Shown here: positions 6,311 to 13,978 of the stretch, one piece after another
Layout of the letters: each line of letters opens with the position of its first letter
How positions within the stretch are numbered: position 1 is the first letter of the stretch
IMG/VR virus record: IMGVR_UViG_3300030106_000322
Location: 1-28,972 of that record
Direction: 5' to 3' (one strand)
From: a virus
DNA: 28,972 nucleotides
The notes under the pieces: generated by a model
The model's database searches: none
What the model was told of the DNA's origin: nothing
What the model saw: the letters and a program-made list of their open reading frames with translations, nothing else
Translations under genes and position numbers: made by a program

Positions 6311-8161
6311 ATGCCATTAACAAAGATACAGTTTGCCCCGGGCGTCAATAAAGAAGGGACCGAGTACACAGCCGACGCTGGGTGGTTTGATTCCGATAAG
6401 GTTCGGTTCAGGAAAGGTCGCCCTGAAAAAATAGGTGGCTGGCGGAAGTTTGCCGAAGATTCCTTCTTAGGTATTTGCCGGTCAATACATGACTGGGCTT
6501 CTTTGGAGTCAATCAAATATATTGCCTTGGGGACGAACCTTAAGTTTTATATTGCTGAGGGCAGCGGCTTCAATGACGTAACTCCGCTTCGGGCTACGAC
6601 TTCGGCGGGTGACGTAACGTTTGCGGCAACAAATGGATCTTCAACAATAACTGTGACAGATACAGCGCACGGCGCTGTTGTTAATGACTTTGTCACATTT
6701 AGTGACGCTGCATCTTTGGGTGGCAATATCATTGCTGCGGTCCTGAATCAGGAATACCAGATTGCTACCGTCCCGACGACCAGCACATACACAATAGAAG
6801 CCAAGGATACGAGCGGAGATTCTGTTACCGCAAACGCTTCGGATTCTGGCAATGGTGGCTCTAGTGTAGTTGGTGCCTATCAGATCAATACAGGTCTGAA
6901 TACTTTTGTCAGCGGCACTGGCTGGGGTGCTGAGCCTTGGGGCTCGGGAACTTGGGGAAGCTCAAGCTCTGTAGCTTCAGGAAATCAATTGCGCTTGTGG
7001 AGCCAAGATAACTTTGGTGAAGACCTGATCCTTAATGTTCGGGGCGGCGGCGTTTATTACTGGGACGAATCGAGCGGGACCGGAGCCAGAGCCGTCAATA
7101 TTACAAGCCTCAGTGGAGCTTCAAATGTCCCAACTATTGCCCTTCAGGTAATGGTTTCGGATACAGATCAGCACGTTATAGCTTTTGGCGTTAACCCTAT
7201 TGGGTCATCAACTATAGATCCCTTGTTTGTAAGATTCTCTGATCAGGAAAACGTTGCTGATTGGACTCCCACGGCAACGAACACTGCCGGGGGTGTGAGA
7301 ATTAACTCGGGCTCCGAAATTATTGGGGCCGTTCAGACTAGGCAAGAGATACTTATTTGGACTGACGTAAGCCTACATTCCATGAGGTTTATTGGCGCTC
7401 CGTTTATATTTGAATTTACGCGCTTAAGCTCAGACGTATCCATGATTTCTCCGAATGCCGCTGTCAATGCTCGCGGCGTTGTCTATTTCATGGACAGAAG
7501 AAACTTCTATGTTTACAACGGTTCTGTTCAACCAGTGCCCTGTTCCGTTAAGGAGCATGTGTTTTCCAACCTGAATCAAGATCAGGCGTTCAAGGTCTTT
7601 GCTGCAGAAAATACTGACTACAACGAAGTTAGTTGGTTCTATCCTGTGGGATCAGGAAATACAGAGATCACTAATTATGTGACGTTCAATTACGAAGAGA
7701 ACCTGTGGTCTGTTGGGACGTTAGCTAGGGGCTCTTGGGTAGGCGGCACAACGAGACAATATCCTTTGGCTGCTACAGCGGTAGACGGGGGGAGCAATTA
7801 CCTTTACGAGCATGAAGTCGGCTACGACGCGGACGGAGAAGCCATGACTGCATTCATTGAGTCAGGTGATCTGGAGTTGGCTGAGGGTGAGTTCTTTATG
7901 TTTATGAGCAGGATCGTTCCTGACTTTACATTTAACGGAAGCCAGACAGATGCTTCTGCAAACATAGTCATTAAGGGCAGCGACTTCCCGCTTGAGACTG
8001 AGGCCACGTTATCAACGTCAACCATAACGCCAAGCAGCACCCAATCTTATGTCAGGAACAGAGCAAGACATTCAATCGTTCGGGTGGAAAGCTCCGGGGC
8101 TGGGTATGGCTGGAGGCTTGGTGCTCTCAGATTTGATATGCGGCCTGACGGGAGACGCTGA
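6311..8161 (+). CDS. P22 gp10-like tail/DNA-stabilisation protein
   Basis: The gene encodes 616 residues. The N-terminal signature is F-A-P-G-V-N-K-E followed by D-K-V-R-F-R-K-G-R-P-E-K-I-G-G-W, which I associate with a conserved virion protein of podovirus-like marine phages. The rest is beta-rich and Gly/Ser/Thr-rich. Its middle (R-Q-E-I-L-I-W-T then G-V-V-Y-F-M-D-R-R-N-F-Y-V-Y-N-G) and C-terminal layout parallel P22 gp10, a beta-propeller tail hub that plugs the portal after packaging. The gp10 link is my own comparison from memory, so moderate. It follows the low-complexity gene by 12 bases and its stop overlaps the next start (TGATG). Confidence 0.7.
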   Translation: MPLTKIQFAPGVNKEGTEYTADAGWFDSDKVRFRKGRPEKIGGWRKFAEDSFLGICRSIHDWASLESIKYIALGTNLKFYIAEGSGFNDVTPLRATTSAGDVTFAATNGSSTITVTDTAHGAVVNDFVTFSDAASLGGNIIAAVLNQEYQIATVPTTSTYTIEAKDTSGDSVTANASDSGNGGSSVVGAYQINTGLNTFVSGTGWGAEPWGSGTWGSSSSVASGNQLRLWSQDNFGEDLILNVRGGGVYYWDESSGTGARAVNITSLSGASNVPTIALQVMVSDTDQHVIAFGVNPIGSSTIDPLFVRFSDQENVADWTPTATNTAGGVRINSGSEIIGAVQTRQEILIWTDVSLHSMRFIGAPFIFEFTRLSSDVSMISPNAAVNARGVVYFMDRRNFYVYNGSVQPVPCSVKEHVFSNLNQDQAFKVFAAENTDYNEVSWFYPVGSGNTEITNYVTFNYEENLWSVGTLARGSWVGGTTRQYPLAATAVDGGSNYLYEHEVGYDADGEAMTAFIESGDLELAEGEFFMFMSRIVPDFTFNGSQTDASANIVIKGSDFPLETEATLSTSTITPSSTQSYVRNRARHSIVRVESSGAGYGWRLGALRFDMRPDGRR

Positions 8162-8364
8162 TGGCAACCAGAAGAACAATTCCCTTGCCATCGCCTGCTC
8201 AAGAGTATGCTGAAGAGAATGAGGCGGTCACCAGAAGGACGATAGAATTTACTTTTCAGACATTGGAAAATGACATAGAGCTTGCGAAGACGCAGGGCGA
8301 TAAGCCCGGTTCCTTGGCAATGCGTCGATTCCAGTTTCTTTTAATGGGGGCATCAGGTGGCTGA
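8161..8364 (+). CDS. Small conserved protein downstream of gp10-like gene
   Basis: The gene encodes 67 residues starting MATRRTIPLPSP. A GGGAG motif lies about 8151 and the ATG overlaps the previous stop by one base. Residues about 20 to 45 form a charged helix (T-R-R-T-I-E-F-T-F-Q). Small proteins with a similar basic N-terminus and helical remainder occupy this place in related phages, but I know of no function. It overlaps the next gene, which begins with GTG, by eight bases. Confidence 0.75.
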   Translation: MATRRTIPLPSPAQEYAEENEAVTRRTIEFTFQTLENDIELAKTQGDKPGSLAMRRFQFLLMGASGG

Positions 8365-8686
8365 TGTAATCAAGGTTCTCGGGCAGGTCGATGTAAGCGC
8401 GACCACTATAACTACTTTGTATTCAGTCCCGGACCTTACTCAGACTACCTGCAGCTCTCTTGTTGTATGCAACAGAGGCGGATCTGGAATTACGTTCCGG
8501 GTGAGCGTACACGTTAACAATGCCTCAGCAGATGATAAGCAGTTTATTTTTTATGACGAAGACTTGGCAGCTACCACAACAAGAACTGTGGTGATTGGCT
8601 TGTGCTTGGGTCAGAAGGACGTAGTAAAAGTTTATTCAAGCGCGGCTAATGTCAGCTTTAACCTATTCGGCGTAGAGACAAGTTAG
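8357..8686 (+). CDS. Small beta-sandwich virion protein
   Basis: The gene encodes 109 residues from a GTG start at 8357. The sequence alternates beta-strand-like segments (I-K-V-L-G-Q-V, L-Y-S-V-P, S-L-V-V-C-N-R, I-T-F-R-V-S-V) with turns and ends F-N-L-F-G-V-E-T-S. This pattern matches a widespread small structural protein of marine phages, likely a beta-sandwich decoration or fibre-associated component; the exact location in the virion is not known to me. It overlaps the preceding gene by eight bases and ends two bases before the next ATG. Confidence 0.75.
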   Translation: MADVIKVLGQVDVSATTITTLYSVPDLTQTTCSSLVVCNRGGSGITFRVSVHVNNASADDKQFIFYDEDLAATTTRTVVIGLCLGQKDVVKVYSSAANVSFNLFGVETS

Positions 8687-8688
8687 TT

Positions 8689-11109
8689 ATGAACCAATAT
8701 CCAGCAAAGCCTTTTATGGACCAGATGGCACAGCATGGACGCTATGGCGATTCAATGCTTGTGCATATGAACCCTGTAGAGGTTCAGGGAATTGCCGCCT
8801 TGTCTCCTACAGGATCTCTGACGACCAACCCGATAACGGGACAGCCTGAAGCGTTCCTGCCTTTTCTTGCTTCCATACTAGGCAGCACTCTGGGGGCTTC
8901 TGTGTTGCCGTCAGTAATTCCTGCTTTGGCCGGGAAGACAGCGTTGGCTTCTGCCATCGGGTCAGGTCTTACGACGACTGCTTTGACTGGTGACATTAAG
9001 AAGGGTCTGTTGTCTGGCATTACCGGCTTTGGTCTTGGTAAAGCTTTGGGTGCTGCATCAGACGCTCTTAATCCAGCGATAGGAGATACATCTGCGGCTC
9101 TTGACGCTGCTCAGACGGCAGCTTCTGAGGCGGGAACAAATCTTGCTACTGCGGGGGCAGATGTTGCTGCTGCAAGCTCGGATGTCGCAAGTGCTTTTGC
9201 TACTCCAGATGTTGCTGGGCTTCCAACTGATGCTCTTGGTAATCCTTTACAGATGTCATCTGTGGGGAGTCAGTCACCTTTATCTGTATCTGCAGATTTT
9301 TCGCCCTCTCCAGTGAGTCTTGATCCATCTATTCAGGCATCAAATGTTGCGGCAGACGCTCAATTAGATGCTCTTAATCTTAAAAGTATTGCAGATCGAA
9401 GAGTTTCTAATCTGGAATCTACTTTAGGCGACTTGAGAGGACAGCAAAGTATTGGAGACCGATTCACTGCTCCCTTTAAGGAACCGGGCGCGTTTGGAAA
9501 AACATTGCTTAAGCCCGGGCCATTAGCAGCTATTGGCGTAGGTGAAGGCCAGCAGGCTGCGTTAACTGCTCAAGAAGAATTTGAGGAGGAAGGCCGACGC
9601 TTTGAGCGAGAGCGTGAGGAAGATTATCTAAGAAACGTTGGCATCATGAATCGCTCTTTTGAGCAGCTTGAAAGGGATTACCCGGGATATAAAATTCCTC
9701 GTAAGGTGGCGGCAGGGGGCGGTGTTACCTCTATAGATCCTGCCCATTACGGAAGAAGCCTCAATGGCTTGCAAGACATGATTAAAGGCCAGTCTGTCGT
9801 AAGGATGAATAACGGTGGCGAGTTCAATCCTAATCAGAAAGGCATTAGCAATTTGCTAAAAAATAACCCAAACGCTTCAATTACCGTAGGTGGAACGACA
9901 TATCGGTATGGTGATTCGGGAATAGAATCTAATAACCCCACGGCTGAGAGTCGGGATGCGGCTGCAGGGGCAATTGATGCATCAGCAGACGGCGGTATTC
10001 TCACCCAAGGCGCTCGTGCGGTTACAGGCAATGGGGCTAGTGACGCATATCAGCGAGGGGCTGATGCTGCGGCAAGACAAGCAGGCATTCGTGGCTCAGA
10101 AATAATAAGCCGGGAAGAGCTGGCCGGTTATCGCCCGGGGTTTGATGCCGAGATCTCATACTTCAGGGCACCCTCGCCTCCTCCTTTTACCGGCGGCAAT
10201 TATCCTCCGGCAAATGAAGAGGATCTTCCGCCGGAAGGCGCTGAGGGTGGAGAAGGTTCTTCTGGAGGAGGCCCGGGTCGGGATGATATTCCCCATACAG
10301 GGAACACAGTGACTGGAGGGACTACTGGAGGGACTACAGGGGGGATAACAAGTCTCCGCACTGAAGATTCCGGGGTGGGAGATTTTACTGCCGAGTCCCG
10401 AATGGATGAAACGATTGATCCCGGTTCAGATCCTGCTCTTGTGGAGAGGGCAATTCTGGACATGAATAATCCAATAACAACCCCGCCGCCTTCATCAGAT
10501 CCGGCAACTGGTGGAGGAATAACAGATATTCCTACAGAGGAATTGACTCCGGAGCAGCAGGCTGAAATAAATATTTTACGCGAAATAATGGGCAGCACAG
10601 GGTCTGTGCCAGTATTCGACGGATCTTCAGGACCGGGAATGAGGGCGGGAGGTGATACTTCTGACTTCGCTATGAACGATACAATGGAGGCTAATGGTCA
10701 GTTGCTAATTGAGCGAGCAGTTATGGCTATCTCTGGCCGTCTCCCTGAAGAAGAAGCTGAAGTTGTAATTGCTAACTTTGTTGATGAGTTTGGTCCTGAA
10801 GCATTCCAGATCCTGCGGGAAAAAGTGCTGCAGGAGATAGTTCCAAACGCTCAGACTGAGGGAGAGATTGTTGGCTCCGGTGGCGGAATGGATGATCGTA
10901 TCCCGGGAATGATTGGCGCAGATCAGCCGGTTGCTGTTAGCCCCGGCGAGTACATTGTTCCTGCTGACGTTGTTTCCGGTATTGGAGACGGCAGCACAGA
11001 TGCTGGAGTTCAAGAGCTTGACGGGATGTTAGATCGAGTCAGGATGGAAAGGACTGGAACCATGAGGCAACCTCAGCCCATGCGTTCCGGGGGAGCAATG
11101 CCAGCATGA
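8689..11109 (+). CDS. Large internal virion protein 1 (ejection-type)
   Basis: The gene encodes 806 residues. The N-terminus has G-D-S-M-L-V-H-M-N-P-V-E-V (20 to 32) and a T-N-P-I-T-G-Q-P-E motif, both familiar from marine phage virion proteins. Residues about 56 to 122 are hydrophobic and Gly/Ala-rich and could insert into a membrane. Ala/Ser-rich and Gly/Pro-rich low-complexity regions follow (notably a T-G-G-T-T-G-G-T-T-G-G stretch around residue 545). The C-terminus holds a conserved module (about 731 to 779) with M-D-D-R-I-P-G-M-I-G and P-G-E-Y-I-V-P-A-D-V-V-S. The size and place before other such proteins suggest an internal protein ejected with DNA; this role is inferred. Confidence 0.75.
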   Translation: MNQYPAKPFMDQMAQHGRYGDSMLVHMNPVEVQGIAALSPTGSLTTNPITGQPEAFLPFLASILGSTLGASVLPSVIPALAGKTALASAIGSGLTTTALTGDIKKGLLSGITGFGLGKALGAASDALNPAIGDTSAALDAAQTAASEAGTNLATAGADVAAASSDVASAFATPDVAGLPTDALGNPLQMSSVGSQSPLSVSADFSPSPVSLDPSIQASNVAADAQLDALNLKSIADRRVSNLESTLGDLRGQQSIGDRFTAPFKEPGAFGKTLLKPGPLAAIGVGEGQQAALTAQEEFEEEGRRFEREREEDYLRNVGIMNRSFEQLERDYPGYKIPRKVAAGGGVTSIDPAHYGRSLNGLQDMIKGQSVVRMNNGGEFNPNQKGISNLLKNNPNASITVGGTTYRYGDSGIESNNPTAESRDAAAGAIDASADGGILTQGARAVTGNGASDAYQRGADAAARQAGIRGSEIISREELAGYRPGFDAEISYFRAPSPPPFTGGNYPPANEEDLPPEGAEGGEGSSGGGPGRDDIPHTGNTVTGGTTGGTTGGITSLRTEDSGVGDFTAESRMDETIDPGSDPALVERAILDMNNPITTPPPSSDPATGGGITDIPTEELTPEQQAEINILREIMGSTGSVPVFDGSSGPGMRAGGDTSDFAMNDTMEANGQLLIERAVMAISGRLPEEEAEVVIANFVDEFGPEAFQILREKVLQEIVPNAQTEGEIVGSGGGMDDRIPGMIGADQPVAVSPGEYIVPADVVSGIGDGSTDAGVQELDGMLDRVRMERTGTMRQPQPMRSGGAMPA

Positions 11110-11621
11110 ATGAACCAGTAAAAGCTGCTGATCTTTTACACATTAGGGACATATCAAGGGAGCCAAAAGTTAGGCCCCGCTCGGAAAGGGGAGAGCAAAC
11201 TCACACAATTGCGCTTGTCCCTAGTAATTACTTAAATACCTTGTGGCCTGATGTGCGGGAGCAATTAGCTAGGGCGGTAGCAAGGTCGAATGGTAGGTGG
11301 AGTATGGAGGTTTTGTACTCTGCCATCCTGAATGGACATCAGCATCTTTGGGTTGCATTTAACAAAGACAAAGAGATTGAAGGTGTTGGGACAACAGAGC
11401 TTGTTGATTACCCACACAAGAGAATGCTCGCGATCCAGTTTTTAGGCGGCGATAATTTTAACGATTGGGTCTGGGACATTCTTGACAGATTTGATAGCTG
11501 GGCAAAAGACAATGATTGCCAAGGTATTGAGGCCACCGCCAGAATGGGTTTCTGGCAATGGCTTAAGCAAGATGATTACGACAGGGCTTATGTCGTTTAT
11601 GAGAAGAGGTTTGACCAATGA
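11106..11621 (+). CDS. GNAT-like (acyl-CoA N-acyltransferase fold) protein in the virion block
   Basis: The gene encodes 171 residues. After about 30 charged residues comes A-L-V-P-S-N-Y-L-N-T-L-W-P, then R-S-N-G-R-W, then strands H-L-W-V-A-F and a V-D-Y-P-H-K-R segment before F-L-G-G-D-N-F. This order is seen in GNAT-fold phage proteins that sit among structural genes. The classical acetyl-CoA loop R/Q-x-x-G-x-G/A is not evident, so enzymatic activity is doubtful and a scaffold or assembly role is possible. Start overlaps the preceding stop (ATGA) and its stop overlaps the next start (ATGA), coupling it to both neighbours. Confidence 0.7.
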   Translation: MNEPVKAADLLHIRDISREPKVRPRSERGEQTHTIALVPSNYLNTLWPDVREQLARAVARSNGRWSMEVLYSAILNGHQHLWVAFNKDKEIEGVGTTELVDYPHKRMLAIQFLGGDNFNDWVWDILDRFDSWAKDNDCQGIEATARMGFWQWLKQDDYDRAYVVYEKRFDQ

Positions 11622-13978
11622 GTAAAGGCGGCAGCAGCGGTCCATCAGAAGTTACTCAGATAACGACAAATCTCCCGGAATACGCTCGTCCGTATTTTGA
11701 GGACATGCTAGGTCGTACAGTCTATGAGACTACTCGGCCTTATGAAGCGTACCCGGGGCAAAGAATTGCTGACTTTTCGCCCTATGAGCAGATGGGCATG
11801 CGGGGCATGTATGACATGGCCGCTGCAGGGGCACCGTCTCAATTAGGAATGGCCTCAGATATTGCGTCTCAAATAGGTTACCAAGACAGCAATATGGGGA
11901 TGAACATTGCTGGTGGGTTTGATCCCCAACAGATTCGTTCAGATTATCAAGCTGGTACTTTTGATCCGGGATATGCTGCTGGAAGGTTGGGTCAGGGATA
12001 CGAAGCGGATCAGCGGCAGTCTGGCTATGACCCTGCTGAGTTTGATTCAGGGTACGAAGCTGGCAGGGTTGGTCAGTCTTATCGCCCCGGGACACTTACT
12101 AGTGATCTCCGTCCCGCAGATTTTTCCATGGACTACGAAGCCCAGCAAAGAGATCCAACGTATCGGGCACGGAATTTATTTTCCCGGTATCGGGCTGGCC
12201 CCATTGATTCTGGCTACGAGGCGGGAGAATTTTCCGCCGGAACAATAGATACGCCGGGTGACTCTGAATACGAAGCTGGCACTTTTAACCCGGGATACGT
12301 TGCAAAGGATCTTGGTCAGGATTACACGGCTAAAGAGTTAGAAAGCAAGTATGCAGGTGACCTTGGCCCCGTCAAAGACTTTGAAGCTGGCACGGTTGCT
12401 GATGCTGAAACGTTAGAAAAATACATGAATCCGTACCAGCAGTTAGTTACGGATATAGAAAAGAGAGAGGCTCGTCGCCAGTCTGATATTACTGGGAGCC
12501 AAATATCTCAACAGGCAGCATCTGCTGGTGGCTTAGGTGGTTACAGAGAAGCCATCATGCAGTCGGAAAGGGAAAGAAATCTTGGTCAGCAGCTAGACGA
12601 TATACAGACAAGAGGCGGTCAGGCAGCTTATCAGCAGGCCCTTCAGACGTTTGAAGCGGACAGGGCGGCTAGGCTTCAAGAATCTGACTTTGGGCTCAGC
12701 AAGGCTCAAGCTCAGGATCAGGCAAAAAGAGAGGCAGAAGGATTAAGGCAATCTGCCTTCCAGACATCTGAGCAAGCTAGGCAAGAGCAGCAGAACATGG
12801 CAATCCGGTCTTACGAGGCTGGGGAAGGTGCTCGCCAACGGGCTGCTGATTTAGGATTAAGTGCTCAGGAGCAAGCGGACGCGGCTCGGCAGGCTCAAGA
12901 GCAATTCAGGCAGGGCGCAGAAGGTCAACAACTTACAGCTCAAGTAGAGCAAGAAAGAATTGAATTAGATGCATTCAATGCTGGAGAGCAAGCAAAACAA
13001 GAAGCTGCTCGCTTAGGGTTGAACGCACAAGAGCAGGAAGAAGCAGGGCGTAGGGCTCAGGAAGAGTTCAGGCAGGCGGCTTTCCAGCAAACTGAAGCTG
13101 GGCGACAAACGCAAGAGCAATTTCAACAATCGGCCTTTAACGCTGGAGAAGAGGCGAGGCAAGAAGCGGCAAGGCTTGGGCTTAGCGAGCAAGAGCAAGA
13201 GCAAGCTTCAAGGCAGGCCGCTGAGCAATATAAGCAATCTGCTTTCCAGATTACTGAAGAAGGGCGTCAGCAGTATCAACAGTTTGAGCAACAAAGATTC
13301 CAGATACAGGAAGATGCTCGACAGGAAGCTGCGAGGCTTGGGCTTACTGCTCAAGAGCAAGAGGATTCAGCTAACAGGGCAGCAGAAGAGTTCAGTCAAA
13401 GGCAGTTTGCCCAGAACGAAGAACTCAGACTTGCCCAGCAACGAGAAGAAACAAACGTTTATCAGGCTGCAGAAAATGCCAGACAGGAGGCTGCACGTTT
13501 AGGTCTTACTGCCCAGCAACAGGAAGACAGGGCACGTCAGGCAGCAAATGAAATGCGGATGTCTGCTGATAAATTCAATGTTAGTTCTGCTGAAACCGGA
13601 GCCCGACTTGGTCTTGCTGGTCTTAGTGCTGACCAAGCAACCAGAGATCAGCAGCTTCGTGCTGCCGGAATGCTCGGTGACCTTGGCGAGCGAGAGCAAG
13701 CAATGGCCTATGAAAGGTTGCGTAACCTGCAAGCAGCGGGTCAGATCCAGCGAGGGATGAACCAGCGTGGCATGGACATGGGTTATCAAGATTTCCTGAG
13801 ACAGCAGGCATTCCCGAGAGAGCAATTGTCATTCTTCAGTAACATTCTCAGGGGTCTGCCTGTTGAGCCGGGGCAAACTAGGGCTGCATATGGCCCCACA
13901 GTAAGTCCTGCGTCTCAGGCTTTAGGTGCAGGCATAGGTGGCGTTGGCCTTTATAGGGCGCTGAGTGGGGCTGGTTAA
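11618..13978 (+). CDS. Internal virion protein 2 with nonapeptide and 54-residue helical repeats
   Basis: The gene encodes 786 residues with a good ribosome-binding site (AGAGG, eight bases before ATG). The N-terminus is Gly/Ser-rich followed by L-P-E-Y-A-R-P-Y-F-E. Residues 109 to 262 are a nine-residue repeat (G-Y-E-A-G-x-F-x-x). Residues 358 to 663 are a Gln/Glu/Ala/Arg-rich 54-residue repeat, probably one very long alpha helix. The C-terminus (about 665 to 786) includes F-L-R-Q-Q-A-F-P and is Gly-rich at the end. I recognise the general type from marine podovirus-like genomes as an internal or tail-associated protein; role in ejection is inferred from size, helicity and neighbours. It shares one base with the next gene. 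Confidence 0.78.
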   Translation: MSKGGSSGPSEVTQITTNLPEYARPYFEDMLGRTVYETTRPYEAYPGQRIADFSPYEQMGMRGMYDMAAAGAPSQLGMASDIASQIGYQDSNMGMNIAGGFDPQQIRSDYQAGTFDPGYAAGRLGQGYEADQRQSGYDPAEFDSGYEAGRVGQSYRPGTLTSDLRPADFSMDYEAQQRDPTYRARNLFSRYRAGPIDSGYEAGEFSAGTIDTPGDSEYEAGTFNPGYVAKDLGQDYTAKELESKYAGDLGPVKDFEAGTVADAETLEKYMNPYQQLVTDIEKREARRQSDITGSQISQQAASAGGLGGYREAIMQSERERNLGQQLDDIQTRGGQAAYQQALQTFEADRAARLQESDFGLSKAQAQDQAKREAEGLRQSAFQTSEQARQEQQNMAIRSYEAGEGARQRAADLGLSAQEQADAARQAQEQFRQGAEGQQLTAQVEQERIELDAFNAGEQAKQEAARLGLNAQEQEEAGRRAQEEFRQAAFQQTEAGRQTQEQFQQSAFNAGEEARQEAARLGLSEQEQEQASRQAAEQYKQSAFQITEEGRQQYQQFEQQRFQIQEDARQEAARLGLTAQEQEDSANRAAEEFSQRQFAQNEELRLAQQREETNVYQAAENARQEAARLGLTAQQQEDRARQAANEMRMSADKFNVSSAETGARLGLAGLSADQATRDQQLRAAGMLGDLGEREQAMAYERLRNLQAAGQIQRGMNQRGMDMGYQDFLRQQAFPREQLSFFSNILRGLPVEPGQTRAAYGPTVSPASQALGAGIGGVGLYRALSGAG
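11942..12403 (+). repeat. Nine-residue (27-bp) repeat array, about 17 units
   Basis: From residue 109 the protein divides into nonapeptides with consensus (G/D)-Y-E-A-G-x-(F/L)-x-(S/P/Q), for example DYQAGTFDP, GYAAGRLGQ, GYEAGRVGQ, RYRAGPIDS, GYEAGEFSA, EYEAGTFNP, GYVAKDLGQ. Fifteen consecutive units keep exact nine-residue register; one of these (GTIDTPGDS) is degenerate, and a ten-residue unit precedes the last copy. Confidence 0.85.
12689..13606 (+). repeat. 54-residue (162-bp) helical repeat, five full units plus a partial
   Basis: The motif (A/F)-x-L-G-L-(S/T/N)-A-Q-E-Q recurs with a spacing of exactly 54 residues, at residues 358, 412, 466, 520, 574 and 628; the last unit is 36 residues. 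Within each unit the pattern A-F-Q-x-x-E-x-x-R-Q recurs at roughly 18-residue intervals, so each unit is about three 18-residue subrepeats, five turns of alpha helix each. Confidence 0.88.
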
